Source: Ascochyta rabiei (lineage: Eukaryota; Ascomycota; Dothideomycetes; Pleosporales; Didymellaceae). Taken from it: a stretch of 64,000 bases of DNA. Positions within the stretch are counted from its first letter, which is position 1. The number at the start of each line of letters is the position of its first letter. The stretch lies in the NCBI RefSeq assembly GCF_004011695.2, contig NC_082414.1:806001-870000 (forward strand), in the 5' to 3' direction. Below the pieces are notes generated by a model, which saw only the letters and a list, made by a program, of their open reading frames with translations, was not told the DNA's origin and did not search any database. This document shows, one piece after another, positions 47,244-56,987 of this stretch. Both the position numbers and the translations under genes were made by a program.

Positions 47244-48065
47244 ATGGAGTCGACCACGCTGTCACCCGTGACTGTCATTGTCGACAGCATCAAGGACCAG
47301 AACATTGCTTTCACAACTCCCAGGGATGCCTCCCTTGCCTCTCTTTACAACAAACTATATGAGCGTGCTCCGTGGATCCAGAACTCCTCGTACATACTCA
47401 CAACAAACTCGCGCCGAGCTGTTCGACATGGCGAGGAACCTATCTCGACCCTCCTCTCTTCGCCATCAGACACATTCGTATCGCTCCGTTTGACCGTACC
47501 TCTATGTGGTGGAAAGGGTGGTTTCGGTTCCATTCTGCGTGCACAGGGTGGCCGCATGTCATCGCGCAAGAAGAAGAATCAGGCTGATGCAAACGCTTCG
47601 TCGCGAAACCTGGATGGCCGCCGACTACGCACCGTCGCTGAAGCCAAGACCCTCGCCGAATACCTCGCAATCAAGCCTGAGATGGAGCAGCGCGAAAAAG
47701 ACGAGCGAAGAAAGCGGTGGGAAGACATTGTGGCTAGTACCGAGCGAAAGCAAGAGGAGCTACAGAATGCTGGTGGCAAGGCACGACTGGATGGCAAATG
47801 GCTGGAAGACAAGGAGGAAGCCGAGAACAAGACGAAGGAGGCGATTGAGAAGATGTTGCTCGCGCAGATGGAAAGCTCGGAAGAAGACGAAGATGAGGCC
47901 AAGCCGTCCACTTCGTCGTCTAAGCCTGCGCAACAGCGAGCTATATTTGGTTGGGACGACGAGGATGATGAGTTTATGAGCGACAGCGACGAGGAAGAGG
48001 AGGTTTCTGAGGAGGACGTCAAACAAACGGAGTTTGAGGGTAAAGGGAAAGGAAAGGCAGCGTAG
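47244..48065 (+). CDS. SDE2: Replication stress/pre-mRNA splicing protein Sde2
   Basis: A single exon of 273 residues. The N-terminal 90 residues form a ubiquitin-like region (VTVIVDSIKDQNIAF, SLYNKLYER) ending in the processing signature CGGKGGFGS, where a deubiquitinating enzyme is known to cut after Gly-Gly in other fungi, leaving a Lys-starting protein. Then come ILRAQGGRMSSRKKKN and RNLDGRRLRTVAEAK, both conserved in Sde2, a long charged helix (about 150-215) and an acidic C-terminus (FGWDDEDDEFMSDSDEEEE). In fission yeast processed Sde2 joins the spliceosome and promotes excision of selected introns, and also affects telomeric silencing. The cleavage site at Gly90 is intact. It is transcribed away from RPS10. 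Confidence 0.92.
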   Translation: MESTTLSPVTVIVDSIKDQNIAFTTPRDASLASLYNKLYERAPWIQNSSYILTTNSRRAVRHGEEPISTLLSSPSDTFVSLRLTVPLCGGKGGFGSILRAQGGRMSSRKKKNQADANASSRNLDGRRLRTVAEAKTLAEYLAIKPEMEQREKDERRKRWEDIVASTERKQEELQNAGGKARLDGKWLEDKEEAENKTKEAIEKMLLAQMESSEEDEDEAKPSTSSSKPAQQRAIFGWDDEDDEFMSDSDEEEEVSEEDVKQTEFEGKGKGKAA

Positions 48066-48483
48066 GCGCGCAAGCCATGGGTTTCTATGACGCATGTTTT
48101 GTAGTTGCAGTCATTACAGCATTGCTCAAGTTCAGGCGTTCTTCCAGCGATTCATCTCGATACCCGGCTTGTATACTAGCTTCGGCAAGCACAACAAACA
48201 ATACACACTGTTCATCTCATTCCAGTACTCGCAACACCACCAGTATACACAATTCGAGCAATGCTCACTGATGATGATGTTGGACCCACGGATAGGGTCG
48301 CGGGCAAGTCGCCGACGGGTAAGCCTATCAAAACCAGCCCTTCCCGCATTCTTATCGGAACATGTAGCCCGCGACCCCACGACCAGGCGCATGTCATACG
48401 ACTACGCGCATCCTTCGCGATTCCGTGTTTCTTATTGTTACCCAAGCCATGCTTCTTCCTTCACACTCTTCCAGACCTTCGCG
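48066..48483. other. Intergenic/leader region upstream of the M20 amidohydrolase
   Basis: The frame of the downstream gene stays open back to about 48094 and includes other ATGs (for example near 48391), so some of this may be coding. The sequence translated there is not protein-like, and I treat it as 5' leader. Confidence 0.45.
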
Positions 48484-50034
48484 ATGGCTCTATCGGTCGC
48501 CAGATTCCCTGCGGTTCGCATTGCCAGCAGACGATACCCCGCACTGAGAGGCAATGCTATCTCCAGAGCTACCTTCTCAACCACACCGAGATGGCAGATC
48601 CGTACCAAAGAGATGACCGAACAGCACTTCAAAGACCTAAAGGTCAATCAAGCGCGTTTGATGGAAGACATTCACTACACTTGTAAATGGGGAACCGGGG
48701 AGCGGTGGGGCGAGTTAGTTGTTCTTGAGCTCGAAGTCACATGAGATACTAACGATCGCAGAGCCCCTACGGAGACTGGAATGTCTCGTCTTGCCCTCTC
48801 TGATGCAGATAAGGCTGCAAGAGATTGGTTTGTGGAGACCACACAAGCTTTGGGCTGCAAGACTACAGTCGATGAGATGGGGAACATATTTGCAGTTCGA
48901 CCTGGATTGAAGAACGACAAGGCACCAACGTATGCAGGAAGCCACCTGGACACGCAGCCAACAGGTGGGCGCTATGATGGTATCCTGGGTGTGACAGCAG
49001 GCGTGGAAATGCTGAAAGTGCTAGCTGACAACTGGGTTGAGACTGAATATCCAGTCGGTGTTGTGAACTGGACGAATGAAGAAGGCGCACGCTTTCCAAT
49101 GTCGATGGCTTCCTCTGGTGTGTGGGCGGGCTCTATACGTCTTGAAACCGCACACAACCTCCGTGAAGTACACCCAGGAACCGCAACTCAGAAGTCTGAG
49201 CTCGAACGAATCGGTTACCTTGGTACGACGCCAGCGAGCCATGAGGCCATGCCCATGGCCGCACACTTTGAGCTTCACATCGAGCAAGGCCCTCTACTTG
49301 AGATGGCTAACAAGAAAATTGGCGTAGTAACCGGCGTCCAAGCTTACAAGTGGCTCACCGTCAAAGTCAAAGGCCGCGACACCCACACCGGTACCACGGA
49401 CCTCAAATCACGCGCTGATGCGCTCCTCACAGCGTCCAAGATGATTTTGCACTCCCACAAACTAGCGACTGCTCATGGCGCTCTCGCATCAACAGGTATC
49501 CTCAACCTCAAGCCTGGCTCCACCAACACTGTTCCAGGCGATGTGACGTTCAGTCTGGATATCCGAGCAAAGAAAGACGCCACAGTCGCTGAGCTTAAAG
49601 CTCTTGTTGAGCAAGACTTCCCTAAGATCGCAGCAGGCGAAGATATCGACGGTCTGAACCACGGCTGCACTCCAGGCCTGCCCCTCTCCGTCACCATAAC
49701 CGAAGACTTCGACTCGCCCGCCACAACGTTCCACTCTGACTGCATTCATGCGGTTCGCCAATCTGCTTCCTCTGTTCTAGGACCCAACAGCCAGAACCTG
49801 GTTATGGAAATGACATCTGGTGCAGGACATGATAGTGTATACGCAAGCAAGCGATGCCCTACGAGTATGATATTCGTGCCATGTAGAGAGGGCGTTAGCC
49901 ACAATCCGAGAGAGTTCTGTGAGGAGGTGGATTGCGCATTGGGTGCTCAAGTCTTGTTGGAGAGTGTGGTGAGGTTCGATCGGATGAGAGATGAGAGGAG
50001 GGTTACTTGGAAACAGGAACCTTATACGCTCTGA
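48484..50034 (+). CDS. M20-family amidohydrolase (beta-ureidopropionase / N-carbamoyl-amino-acid hydrolase type)
   Basis: Two exons, 48484-48713 and 48762-50034, give 500 residues. The 48-bp intron has GTTAGT and an ACTAAC branch. Metal ligands of the M20 hydantoinase/carbamoylase group are present: His and Asp in GSHLDTQPTGGRYDG, the Glu pair in WTNEEGARF, His in ELHIEQGP, and GAGHDS near the C-terminus. The dimerisation lid with RDTHTGTTDLKSRADAL is intact. The N-terminus chosen (MALSVARFPAVRIASRRYPALRG) is Arg-rich without acids and looks like a mitochondrial presequence. Likely reactions are hydrolysis of N-carbamoyl-beta-alanine (as in Pyd3 of a budding yeast) or of a related carbamoyl or allantoate substrate; sequence alone does not decide. 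Confidence 0.88.
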
Positions 50035-50800
50035 GTCGGCCTTACTGCTGATACGAATATAATGAAATACGAACTTTTACGTAAAAGCGTGTGCGAAAGA
50101 ATGCTTGTATGTACGGGGAGCGAGAATCCTGGGCTTGCTGTCAAAGACCGTATACTGAAGACATGGCATGTCCCGAAACTGCTCCCCCAACAATACTCCG
50201 CTAGAGTTGATGCTTTACTGAACACCTCTTTTTCCAGCAATTACGTTTCGATTTTGCAGCGGCACAGTCAGAATGCTGCATTGCATCGTCTGCCACATTC
50301 GGCTGCAGTTTTTAAAGGTGGGGATGATCACATGGCAGGTGCGAGGCTGAGCTGCGCACCTCACCCATATCCACCCTCTTTAATTGTCTGATGGACTAAT
50401 TGCACATCTGCTATGCTCCAAGTCCACTCTCATCTCATCACCGCTTGTGTCTTCCTCACAGTCACGACGTCATTCCTGCTCACCGGAAAGAAAGCGCCAC
50501 TTGACCCGGGCAAAATTCATCGCGGTCTGAAATATGGCTTCAAATTTTGCTAATAACTGAAGTAATGTTGTAGGCCACGCCTTACCTACAAAGCTGCAGT
50601 CTTTTGCAATGTCAATTTGCATTGGTCTGTGGAGCTTCCTGCACTACATCGGTGCGCGACGTCACAAGAAGCATGTCACGAACCAGATGACTCACATGGG
50701 GAATATCATGAATAACGAAAATACAGACAATGTGTTGGTATCCATACTCTCCCTCTGCAGATCATGGTTGCCAGGTCCGACGAAATCTCCAAAGACGGCG
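50035..50800. other. Convergent intergenic region
   Basis: Between the stops of the amidohydrolase and the minus-strand P450. No supported coding sequence. Confidence 0.6.
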
Positions 50801-52384
50801 CTACTCCTCGAATTGACGTAAAAAGGCGTCCGCCTCCGACCACGCGTGCTCAATAGTTTCTTTCCTGCCACTTCTCAATTCGAACTTAACCTTCAGATTC
50901 TTCGGTCGGATGACTAGTCCATCTGTCCAACCGTTCCAATCATGCGAAGGTAAGCTTCCTGTGCGCTTGATGTCGAAGGCCCACACTAATTTTGCAAAAT
51001 GTATCCTCATACTGTTTTCGGCAAACTTCTGGCCAGGGCATACGCGGCGGCCAGCGCCAAATGTGTAGTTCATCCGTCGACCCTTTATGTCTTGCGATCT
51101 CACAGATGCACCGCGACCGTATTCATCCTGCATGTAACGATCAGGATTGAACGTCGCAGGCTCATCATAGAATGACTCATCATGGTTGATCCGCCAAGCG
51201 TTGATTATAATGTCAGTATTGGTTGGGATGGTGTAGTCTCCATATGTATCCGTGGCCGTCGTGTTGTGCGGAACACCCAGTGGTATAATGGGCCGATGTC
51301 TCAGGACCTCCAACATACAAGATCTGATGTACGACAGATTGTCTATATCATCCTTGTTCGGCATTCTCGAAGTTCCACAAATGCCATCGACTTCTTCTTG
51401 TGCTTTGGCCAGCACGTCTGGGTACGCAGCCATAGCCATGATGAAGATCATGATCGAGCTCGCGGAGGTCTCCGCGCCGCCTTCGAGCAACACACCAGAA
51501 AGATGAGAAAGATGCTTGTCGGTGTACCGCTCTTTTACTTGGGTTTTGAGAACCGTCGCTAAGAAGCAGTCTTTTCCTTTTCCCTCAGTCAACCTCTCCC
51601 TGGTCTCGCTCAAAAGCGTACCATATACCCGCTCTTGCTCATTTCGGATCAGCAAGGCCCTGTCCTTCCAGCCTTTCCACGGTGTCAAATAGTCCGGCAC
51701 ATTGGCTAGGAACGGAAAGCTGTTAAGTGGAGGGTACGACGTGGCTCCAAGAGACGCTGCCCATTGCGCCTCAACCTTGAAGAAACTGTCGAGTTTCCCA
51801 CCAGGCTCCATCGTCTTACCGCGCCTGCCAAACACCGTCGCAAGAATCGTCGCACCAAAGCTTCGATCGACGTGGCGTTCGAAGTCCTCTGGTTGATGCA
51901 TCATGTCGTATATCATCTGCGTCGACTCGGCATCCTGAACAGGCTTCATCTTATCAGTCCGATCGCCGCCCAGGAACTCCACAAGTCGCTTCCGTTGCCC
52001 TCTCCATTGGTCTCCATAGACGCTCAGAGCAGGGTTCTCACCATTTGGCACCACAATATCGCACACGGGGATTGAAGGTCGAGAAGAGTAAATGGAACCT
52101 TTCTGCTCGATTAGATCGCGCACTGCTTCCCAGGTGTTGAGGACCACAAGGTTCTGGCGGCCAAGCTTGAGGCCAGTGAGGGCCCCGAATTGACGTGCAT
52201 ACTCGGTGAATTTGAGCTCAGGTCGACTCACGGGGAGTTGGTGCAGATTACCAATGAATGGAGCGGTCTTGGGGCCAGGGGGATAGCCAGCGGGACGAGC
52301 TGAGAGTTTGCTGTAACGGTATAGACGGACGAATACGAGGATAAAGGACGCCACGAAAGCGACTTGATATAAATGAAGCGCCAT
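50801..52384 (-). CDS. Cytochrome P450 monooxygenase
   Basis: An intronless frame of 527 residues with all class II P450 landmarks: an N-terminal membrane anchor (VAFVASFILVFVRLY), the Pro-rich hinge YPPGPKTAPFIGN, the I-helix oxygen site EGGAETSAS (Gly-Gly-Ala-Glu-Thr), the ExxR motif EVLRHRP, the PERF-like FNPDRYM, and the heme loop FGAGRRVCPG with the ligand Cys at about residue 449. It should be an ER-bound, CPR-dependent oxygenase. The style (GVPHNTTATDTYGDYTIP) resembles the CYP64/CYP620-like fungal group often acting in secondary metabolism or xenobiotic oxidation; the substrate cannot be told. No polyketide or peptide synthetase gene is nearby, so cluster membership is unsupported. 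Lack of introns is noticeable but not rare. Confidence 0.94.
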   Translation of the reverse strand: MALHLYQVAFVASFILVFVRLYRYSKLSARPAGYPPGPKTAPFIGNLHQLPVSRPELKFTEYARQFGALTGLKLGRQNLVVLNTWEAVRDLIEQKGSIYSSRPSIPVCDIVVPNGENPALSVYGDQWRGQRKRLVEFLGGDRTDKMKPVQDAESTQMIYDMMHQPEDFERHVDRSFGATILATVFGRRGKTMEPGGKLDSFFKVEAQWAASLGATSYPPLNSFPFLANVPDYLTPWKGWKDRALLIRNEQERVYGTLLSETRERLTEGKGKDCFLATVLKTQVKERYTDKHLSHLSGVLLEGGAETSASSIMIFIMAMAAYPDVLAKAQEEVDGICGTSRMPNKDDIDNLSYIRSCMLEVLRHRPIIPLGVPHNTTATDTYGDYTIPTNTDIIINAWRINHDESFYDEPATFNPDRYMQDEYGRGASVRSQDIKGRRMNYTFGAGRRVCPGQKFAENSMRIHFAKLVWAFDIKRTGSLPSHDWNGWTDGLVIRPKNLKVKFELRSGRKETIEHAWSEADAFLRQFEE

Positions 52385-53202
52385 AGTCAGATCAGTACGA
52401 AACTCAACGTGCTACGACGAATGATTAGTGCGATGGGAGACAATCCAGCGTCCCATTCTTGTAGCCTTACTTATACATCCCGCAATCTCTTCAGCCTTGT
52501 GCGGGGCAGTAGCACGTCAACACACACACCACGCATGTTGTAGCGGGATCTGTTCATTTCATGCCATCTCCAGCCTCCGGCTGTTCACAGTCCTGCGACA
52601 TTGTCCAGCAGAGAAAGGATCCACAACACAGACATGCGCGCCCACTATCAAGCTGCCTGATTCAAGCTATCGGTGACAGGGCTCCTCGCATGTCCCAATA
52701 CGAGACGGCCCCTCGATAGTGGGTGGATTGAGCTGGCAGGTACCGAGTGGGTGGGTTCACATGCATACTGCGACCAATCGAACGCAATCTTCATGCGTAG
52801 TAATATATTGCCTTGCGAGAAGGGTGTGCTTCTGTAAGCATACACAAGGATGTGTGGGAGCAGCCATGTATCCCAAGTAAGCTAATTGACAGGCCTGGAC
52901 TCCCCCCACTACAGTCGAGTGGAACGAGCCTACACACTTGCCTTCTACGTGCGTTATGCTATCAGCGTGACATGTACATGAACAGTTTATAACCAATTCT
53001 GATTGCCGTTTGCCGAATACGTGAAACTGAGAAAGTGGGCGGTTGGAGGATGAGGTGACGTTGCGCACATGCTGCACAAGGTGGATGATCGAGCATGCTG
53101 AACCTCGGCCTTGCCAGTTCAGGGATCGCGAGTGCGAAGCAAGTCAATACACCAGGCAAGAGCATCTACTATCTAGAAAATGGATAGCTATGTGTAGCCA
53201 TG
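52385..53202. other. Intergenic region upstream of the P450
   Basis: P450 promoter region and the 3' flank of the next minus-strand gene. No supported coding sequence. Confidence 0.6.
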
Positions 53203-53718
53203 TCACGTCGCAAGCTTGTCCGTCATCCTCTTTCTGATAGCGGATTCCAGCTCCTCCAACGTCTCCAGAAGCTCAATTCCATATCTCGCACAAACGATCT
53301 GCACATTACCCCTCTTATAGAATCCTTTCGGACAACATACAACAGCTTTCCCGGTACCAGCATACATTCCTAACTCAAGCAACGTAATAGGCGTCAATGT
53401 GCCAGGCTTAAAGTAGAACGCAATAACATCAGCTAATTTCGCGTAGTCCATTTCCCATTCGACCTGCTCCTTGAATCTCAGATCCGAAGCATCTTCGACC
53501 CAAGTGCTGTCCCAGGCATCACAGCGCGGATTGATGACGGTGACTGGGAGGTCTACGAGGGAACGCGCGAGGCTGGTCTGCCAGTCGTTGGCAGGGTCAG
53601 GTTCGATGCTGCCGTACAGAATGACGGAAGGTCGGTTGAGTGTTGGACGAGCTGGGGGTTTGTAGACGAGTGCTTTCGAGTCGGTTTCGGACATTCTTGA
53701 TTGTGATGTTTGGGTCAT
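53203..53718 (-). CDS. Nucleoside 2-deoxyribosyltransferase-like protein
   Basis: An intronless frame of 171 residues starting at ATG 53718; a second ATG eight codons later (MSETDS) is an alternative. The core shows SVILYGSIEP (beta-1 and phosphate loop), TVINPRCDAWDSTW, an EWEMDYAKLADVIAFYF helix-strand, and TPITLLELGMYAGTGKAVVCCPKGFYKRGNV, where the Glu of LLELG matches the catalytic nucleophile position of the family. Related enzymes cleave or transfer the N-glycosidic bond of (deoxy)nucleosides, and fold relatives cleave nucleotides. No secretion signal is seen. It lies 156 bp downstream of a protein kinase on the same strand. The family assignment is good; the biological role in fungi is not known to me. 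Confidence 0.8.
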   Translation of the reverse strand: MTQTSQSRMSETDSKALVYKPPARPTLNRPSVILYGSIEPDPANDWQTSLARSLVDLPVTVINPRCDAWDSTWVEDASDLRFKEQVEWEMDYAKLADVIAFYFKPGTLTPITLLELGMYAGTGKAVVCCPKGFYKRGNVQIVCARYGIELLETLEELESAIRKRMTDKLAT

Positions 53719-53874
53719 GTCTTCGTGGTGGCCTTCCCCGACTTTCCGTTAGCTCTTCACTAGCGCAAGGTCTCACTCTTGTCTCTTGTGCGTCTCTTAG
53801 CATCGATGTTTCAACAACCAGTACTTCATCAGATTTTCATTTCAATATACACCGGCCTTGGTCCAGTTTTCAAT

Positions 53875-55224
53875 TTAATCAGATATCTTCTTGCGTGTCT
53901 GACGCAACTTCTTGATGCGCTCGATCTGATCATCCATGTGGGGAATCGCAAGCGAAGCCAGCTTCGAAGCCTTGGGACGATATGCGATTGGCTTCCAAAG
54001 CTGTGCATACCAATAGCCAAGACGCGCACTGTACGGCTGATAATCGATCGGTACGTGCAGGTCGTGCTCTTTGCACAAGACTGCCTTGGCTACATGAATT
54101 GGCCTGAAAACGGTTGGTATACGTTGCCGCCAGTATTCCGACATCCATTCTCGCTTGTCTTCAAGGTCGGGATATGGCTTAGCTTGTGCTTTCCTTTCCA
54201 GAACAAAAGCCTCTTGCGACTGTATTGGGTGAATGCCAAGTGCCATGAACTGCAGCGTGGCACCGAGACCCCATATGTCTGCGGAGGGCTGGACAGGAGC
54301 GATCTGCTCCAGTTTTGGTGGCGCGTACTCAGGAGTGCCATCAAAGCCTTGTGCGCGCTGACCCGTTGGTGTTGGCCAAGTTGTGAGCCGGGCGAAATCC
54401 GAAAGTTTGAAGATAGGTTCTTCGGGTAGTGTCTCGTGTTCAGTATGGCCCGGCGGCGTGACCACTAAGATGTTGGCTGGCTTGAAGTCGTTGTGGACAT
54501 AGCGGATACCGCTACCAAGCTCGTGATGGATGTAGTTCAGGGCTAGTGCCATATCTCGGAAGAGCTTCCATATTGTGACCTCTGATACGTGCTTAGGCTT
54601 GCGTTCCGATGCCTGCTGCGCGCACCAAGACTCCCGGTAGCTGATCAGGTCACCGAGTTCACAGACTGGGAGAAATATTGCAGGTCCGCAAGGCCACCAA
54701 CCTCCAGTTGCGTGGCACATATCCAGAATATGATCGTGCGGTTCGAGTAGGCAAAGATTCTTGACCTCTTGCACTAGGCCATTACGTGCTGAGATCGAGT
54801 TGTTTCGAGGTATTTTTACAGCGATGCACTTGCTCTGCTGCTTCCGTGACTGATAGAGGTACACTATACCATCTCCACCCTCACCTAGCACCCGCTCCTG
54901 AATCCAGTGCTTGTGAAATAAATTGTATAACGTTATGTCTTTTGTCTCTTTCTTTGTAGCCTTTGAAAAAAGCGGGATTTTTGAGGGTTTGTTTGCTTCA
55001 ACCTGCTGTTTGGATGTGTCGTTCAGCACCGAATCTGTCGCATGTTTGGTCACTTCCTTGTCGATCGACCGGCGATCTTCACAAATGGGGTAAATAGTTG
55101 TCTGAGTAGACATCGTCTGCGTGGCGCCTTCCTGAGCCATGATTGACCGGCAACGCTTTGGCTCAGCATAGGCCTTGAGCATATCGAAGGCTTCTTGGAT
55201 TAGTAGGACTGCCCAGAAAAGCAT
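53875..55224 (-). CDS. Protein kinase domain protein with DFA in place of DFG
   Basis: An intronless frame of 449 residues from ATG 55224; later Mets (residues 15, 29) are possible starts. The kinase domain starts near residue 108: Gly loop GEGGDGIVY (114-122), AVKIP with Lys137, a helix-C Glu at 153, catalytic loop HNDFKPANIL (Asp246, Asn251), and SDFARL where the usual Gly of DFG is Ala (278). The APE-like motif is PEYAPPK, followed by SADIWGLGATLQFMALG. All residues needed for ATP and magnesium binding are present, so it may be active despite HND and DFA changes. The N-terminal 100 residues are Ser/Thr/Lys-rich and unstructured. The closest groups are lineage-specific fungal kinases of unknown role. 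The next gene downstream is the deoxyribosyltransferase-like protein. Confidence 0.85.
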   Translation of the reverse strand: MLFWAVLLIQEAFDMLKAYAEPKRCRSIMAQEGATQTMSTQTTIYPICEDRRSIDKEVTKHATDSVLNDTSKQQVEANKPSKIPLFSKATKKETKDITLYNLFHKHWIQERVLGEGGDGIVYLYQSRKQQSKCIAVKIPRNNSISARNGLVQEVKNLCLLEPHDHILDMCHATGGWWPCGPAIFLPVCELGDLISYRESWCAQQASERKPKHVSEVTIWKLFRDMALALNYIHHELGSGIRYVHNDFKPANILVVTPPGHTEHETLPEEPIFKLSDFARLTTWPTPTGQRAQGFDGTPEYAPPKLEQIAPVQPSADIWGLGATLQFMALGIHPIQSQEAFVLERKAQAKPYPDLEDKREWMSEYWRQRIPTVFRPIHVAKAVLCKEHDLHVPIDYQPYSARLGYWYAQLWKPIAYRPKASKLASLAIPHMDDQIERIKKLRQTRKKISD

Positions 55225-56240
55225 CTGTCGACTTTAGACACTTTGCAGTTGAGGATGACAATCCAATTTGTGTGGGATCGTTGAGCAGTGCGCGAAAATC
55301 AAGTAGTAGTCTTTGACCAAACCGACCACACGTTGTTGAAAAGCACAGTCCGTGAACAGTGTTTTTTAGCACGCTGGCCCGAACTTAGACAAAGGGTATA
55401 CACAATACAGTGATAAAGGTGGCTCCCAAAGGCTTCATGTACCAGTCAAGCTCTCCAGGAACGCAGTTTCGAAGCATGTCGTATGACTACGATCTGTTGC
55501 TCTTGACATCCTGACGCATCATGCTCCTATAAGATATACAACTGTGAAAAGAGACAGGTGCTTTAAATACAAGTCACTGCCCTTGAGACAGTCGCGTTCG
55601 AATCCGAAACCGTCCCTTTGTTGCTCTACCTGTAAACGTATTGGAGTCTTGTGCGTCCAGAGCTTATGAGATTCCTGACGCACAAAAATAGAATTAGAAC
55701 GTTCTAGCGTCTAACCTCGCGGCGTGAGGTTTTTTATCTGATATCGTTATCATGTGCTCTCTAAGAGCTCATATTCTTGTAAAGTAGCACGCTGATGTGC
55801 TGTTTGGATCGCTTGTGAGTTTTGCAAATTAGGTACTACCACGTCGCTGTGAAGAACGTTTCTCAAGTGCTACCAAGTTGCTGAACTCCAATTGCGAAAG
55901 AGTCGTAGCCCCAGTACTCGTTCAGCGATTAAACATATTCGTCGCATTTTCCATGAACATTTAGCACCCAAGGCGTCGTGTATCCACTCAGATTTCACAA
56001 CAAAATCGTGATCGAATGCCACTCGCCACGAACGAACCTCACTGCGCAACGAACGCTCTTGCCTCTTGCAATCCAACTGCGACTTCCGCCTGGTGCCTTC
56101 ACTTGCGCTTACTTACTGTGTGAGTGGGGTAGACAAACGGTCGAGTCGGTCGATCACCTTCGAGACCCTGCCCTTCACATCGCAGTGATCATCTCCAAAC
56201 CACACACGGCGCCGACAATAAATTTGACTCAAGCATAACG
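55225..56240. other. Divergent intergenic region
   Basis: Upstream region shared by the kinase (minus) and the secreted Cys-rich protein (plus). A hairpin-capable CCTCGCGGCGTGAGG lies at about 55715-55729. A GTTCGAATCC string at about 55598 was checked as a tRNA B-box and rejected. No coding sequence is supported. Confidence 0.55.
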
Positions 56241-56987
56241 ATGCGACTCACCATGACCGTCCTTGCTGGGCTCGCCTTGGTTGCACTCGCTCTGGGCGCA
56301 CCTGCCGACTTGGGTAACCCACACTCTAGCACCGGCTCCACTACTGCCTGGGAGAATACGCAAACACAGGAGTATCACTGCGAGGGCAACGACATTGTCC
56401 GCTGTGAGACCACCCCCGGAGGTTTTTGCTTTGCTATGGACCTCTGCGAGGCATACTGCTTCCACCACGACAGCGGCGCTTCATGCGTTGACTTGGGTGC
56501 GCCTGCTGTCGAAACTTCCAACAACGTCGAAATCACCGCTCGGAAGACCTCCATCTCAGTAACAGGTGTAAACGTCGCCGCCAGGGATGCTTCATCTCAA
56601 GAGGACATGCACTATACCTGTTCCCGAAACCGCGCCAGCGTTCTGATCTGCAAATACGGCTTCTGTTCCATAGACCACTACTGCAGAAGCGGCAACGAAT
56701 GCAAGGACGACTGTAGTTGCTGCAAGAGCGCGTTTCCCTCGGTTCAGGGTGCTAAGTCTGAAGTTCGGATCGTACCTAAAGACGCGGCTATCAGTCTCGC
56801 TGCAAGAGGTCGCAATCCGAAGGAGAGCGCACTCTACGTTTGCTCCAAGGACCGCGCCAGCGTCCTCAAGTGTAGGCATGGCTTCTGCGCTACTGATTAC
56901 TATTGCGAAAACACCATACGTGCATCGACAAACCTGCACGCTGCAAGAAAGTCCGTGATGCTGGAGACTGAGGTTGATGACTGTTGA
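56241..56987 (+). CDS. Secreted cysteine-rich protein with three repeated modules
   Basis: An intronless frame of 248 residues. A signal peptide (residues 1 to about 20, LVALALGA then P) is followed by a mature part with 19 cysteines. Three modules share a pattern: YHC...C...GFCFAMDLC...YC at about 45-73, YTCSRNRASVLICKYGFC...YC at 125-148 and YVCSKDRASVLKCRHGFC...YC at 199-222. Modules 2 and 3 are identical at 15 of 24 positions and are 74 residues apart. Linkers before modules 2 and 3 also match (an IS segment, then AAR, then a Met/Ala-rich approach to the Tyr). A Cys-dense stretch (CKDDCSCC, 154-161) follows module 2. It looks extracellular and disulfide-bonded, in the style of apoplastic effectors or surface proteins. 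I recognise no named family and infer no activity. Confidence 0.85.
   Translation: MRLTMTVLAGLALVALALGAPADLGNPHSSTGSTTAWENTQTQEYHCEGNDIVRCETTPGGFCFAMDLCEAYCFHHDSGASCVDLGAPAVETSNNVEITARKTSISVTGVNVAARDASSQEDMHYTCSRNRASVLICKYGFCSIDHYCRSGNECKDDCSCCKSAFPSVQGAKSEVRIVPKDAAISLAARGRNPKESALYVCSKDRASVLKCRHGFCATDYYCENTIRASTNLHAARKSVMLETEVDDC

Noticed and set aside
55560..55625. GTTCGAATCC resembling a tRNA B-box
   Set aside because: Flanking bases do not make a T-stem, and no A-box or acceptor stem is found at the right distance.
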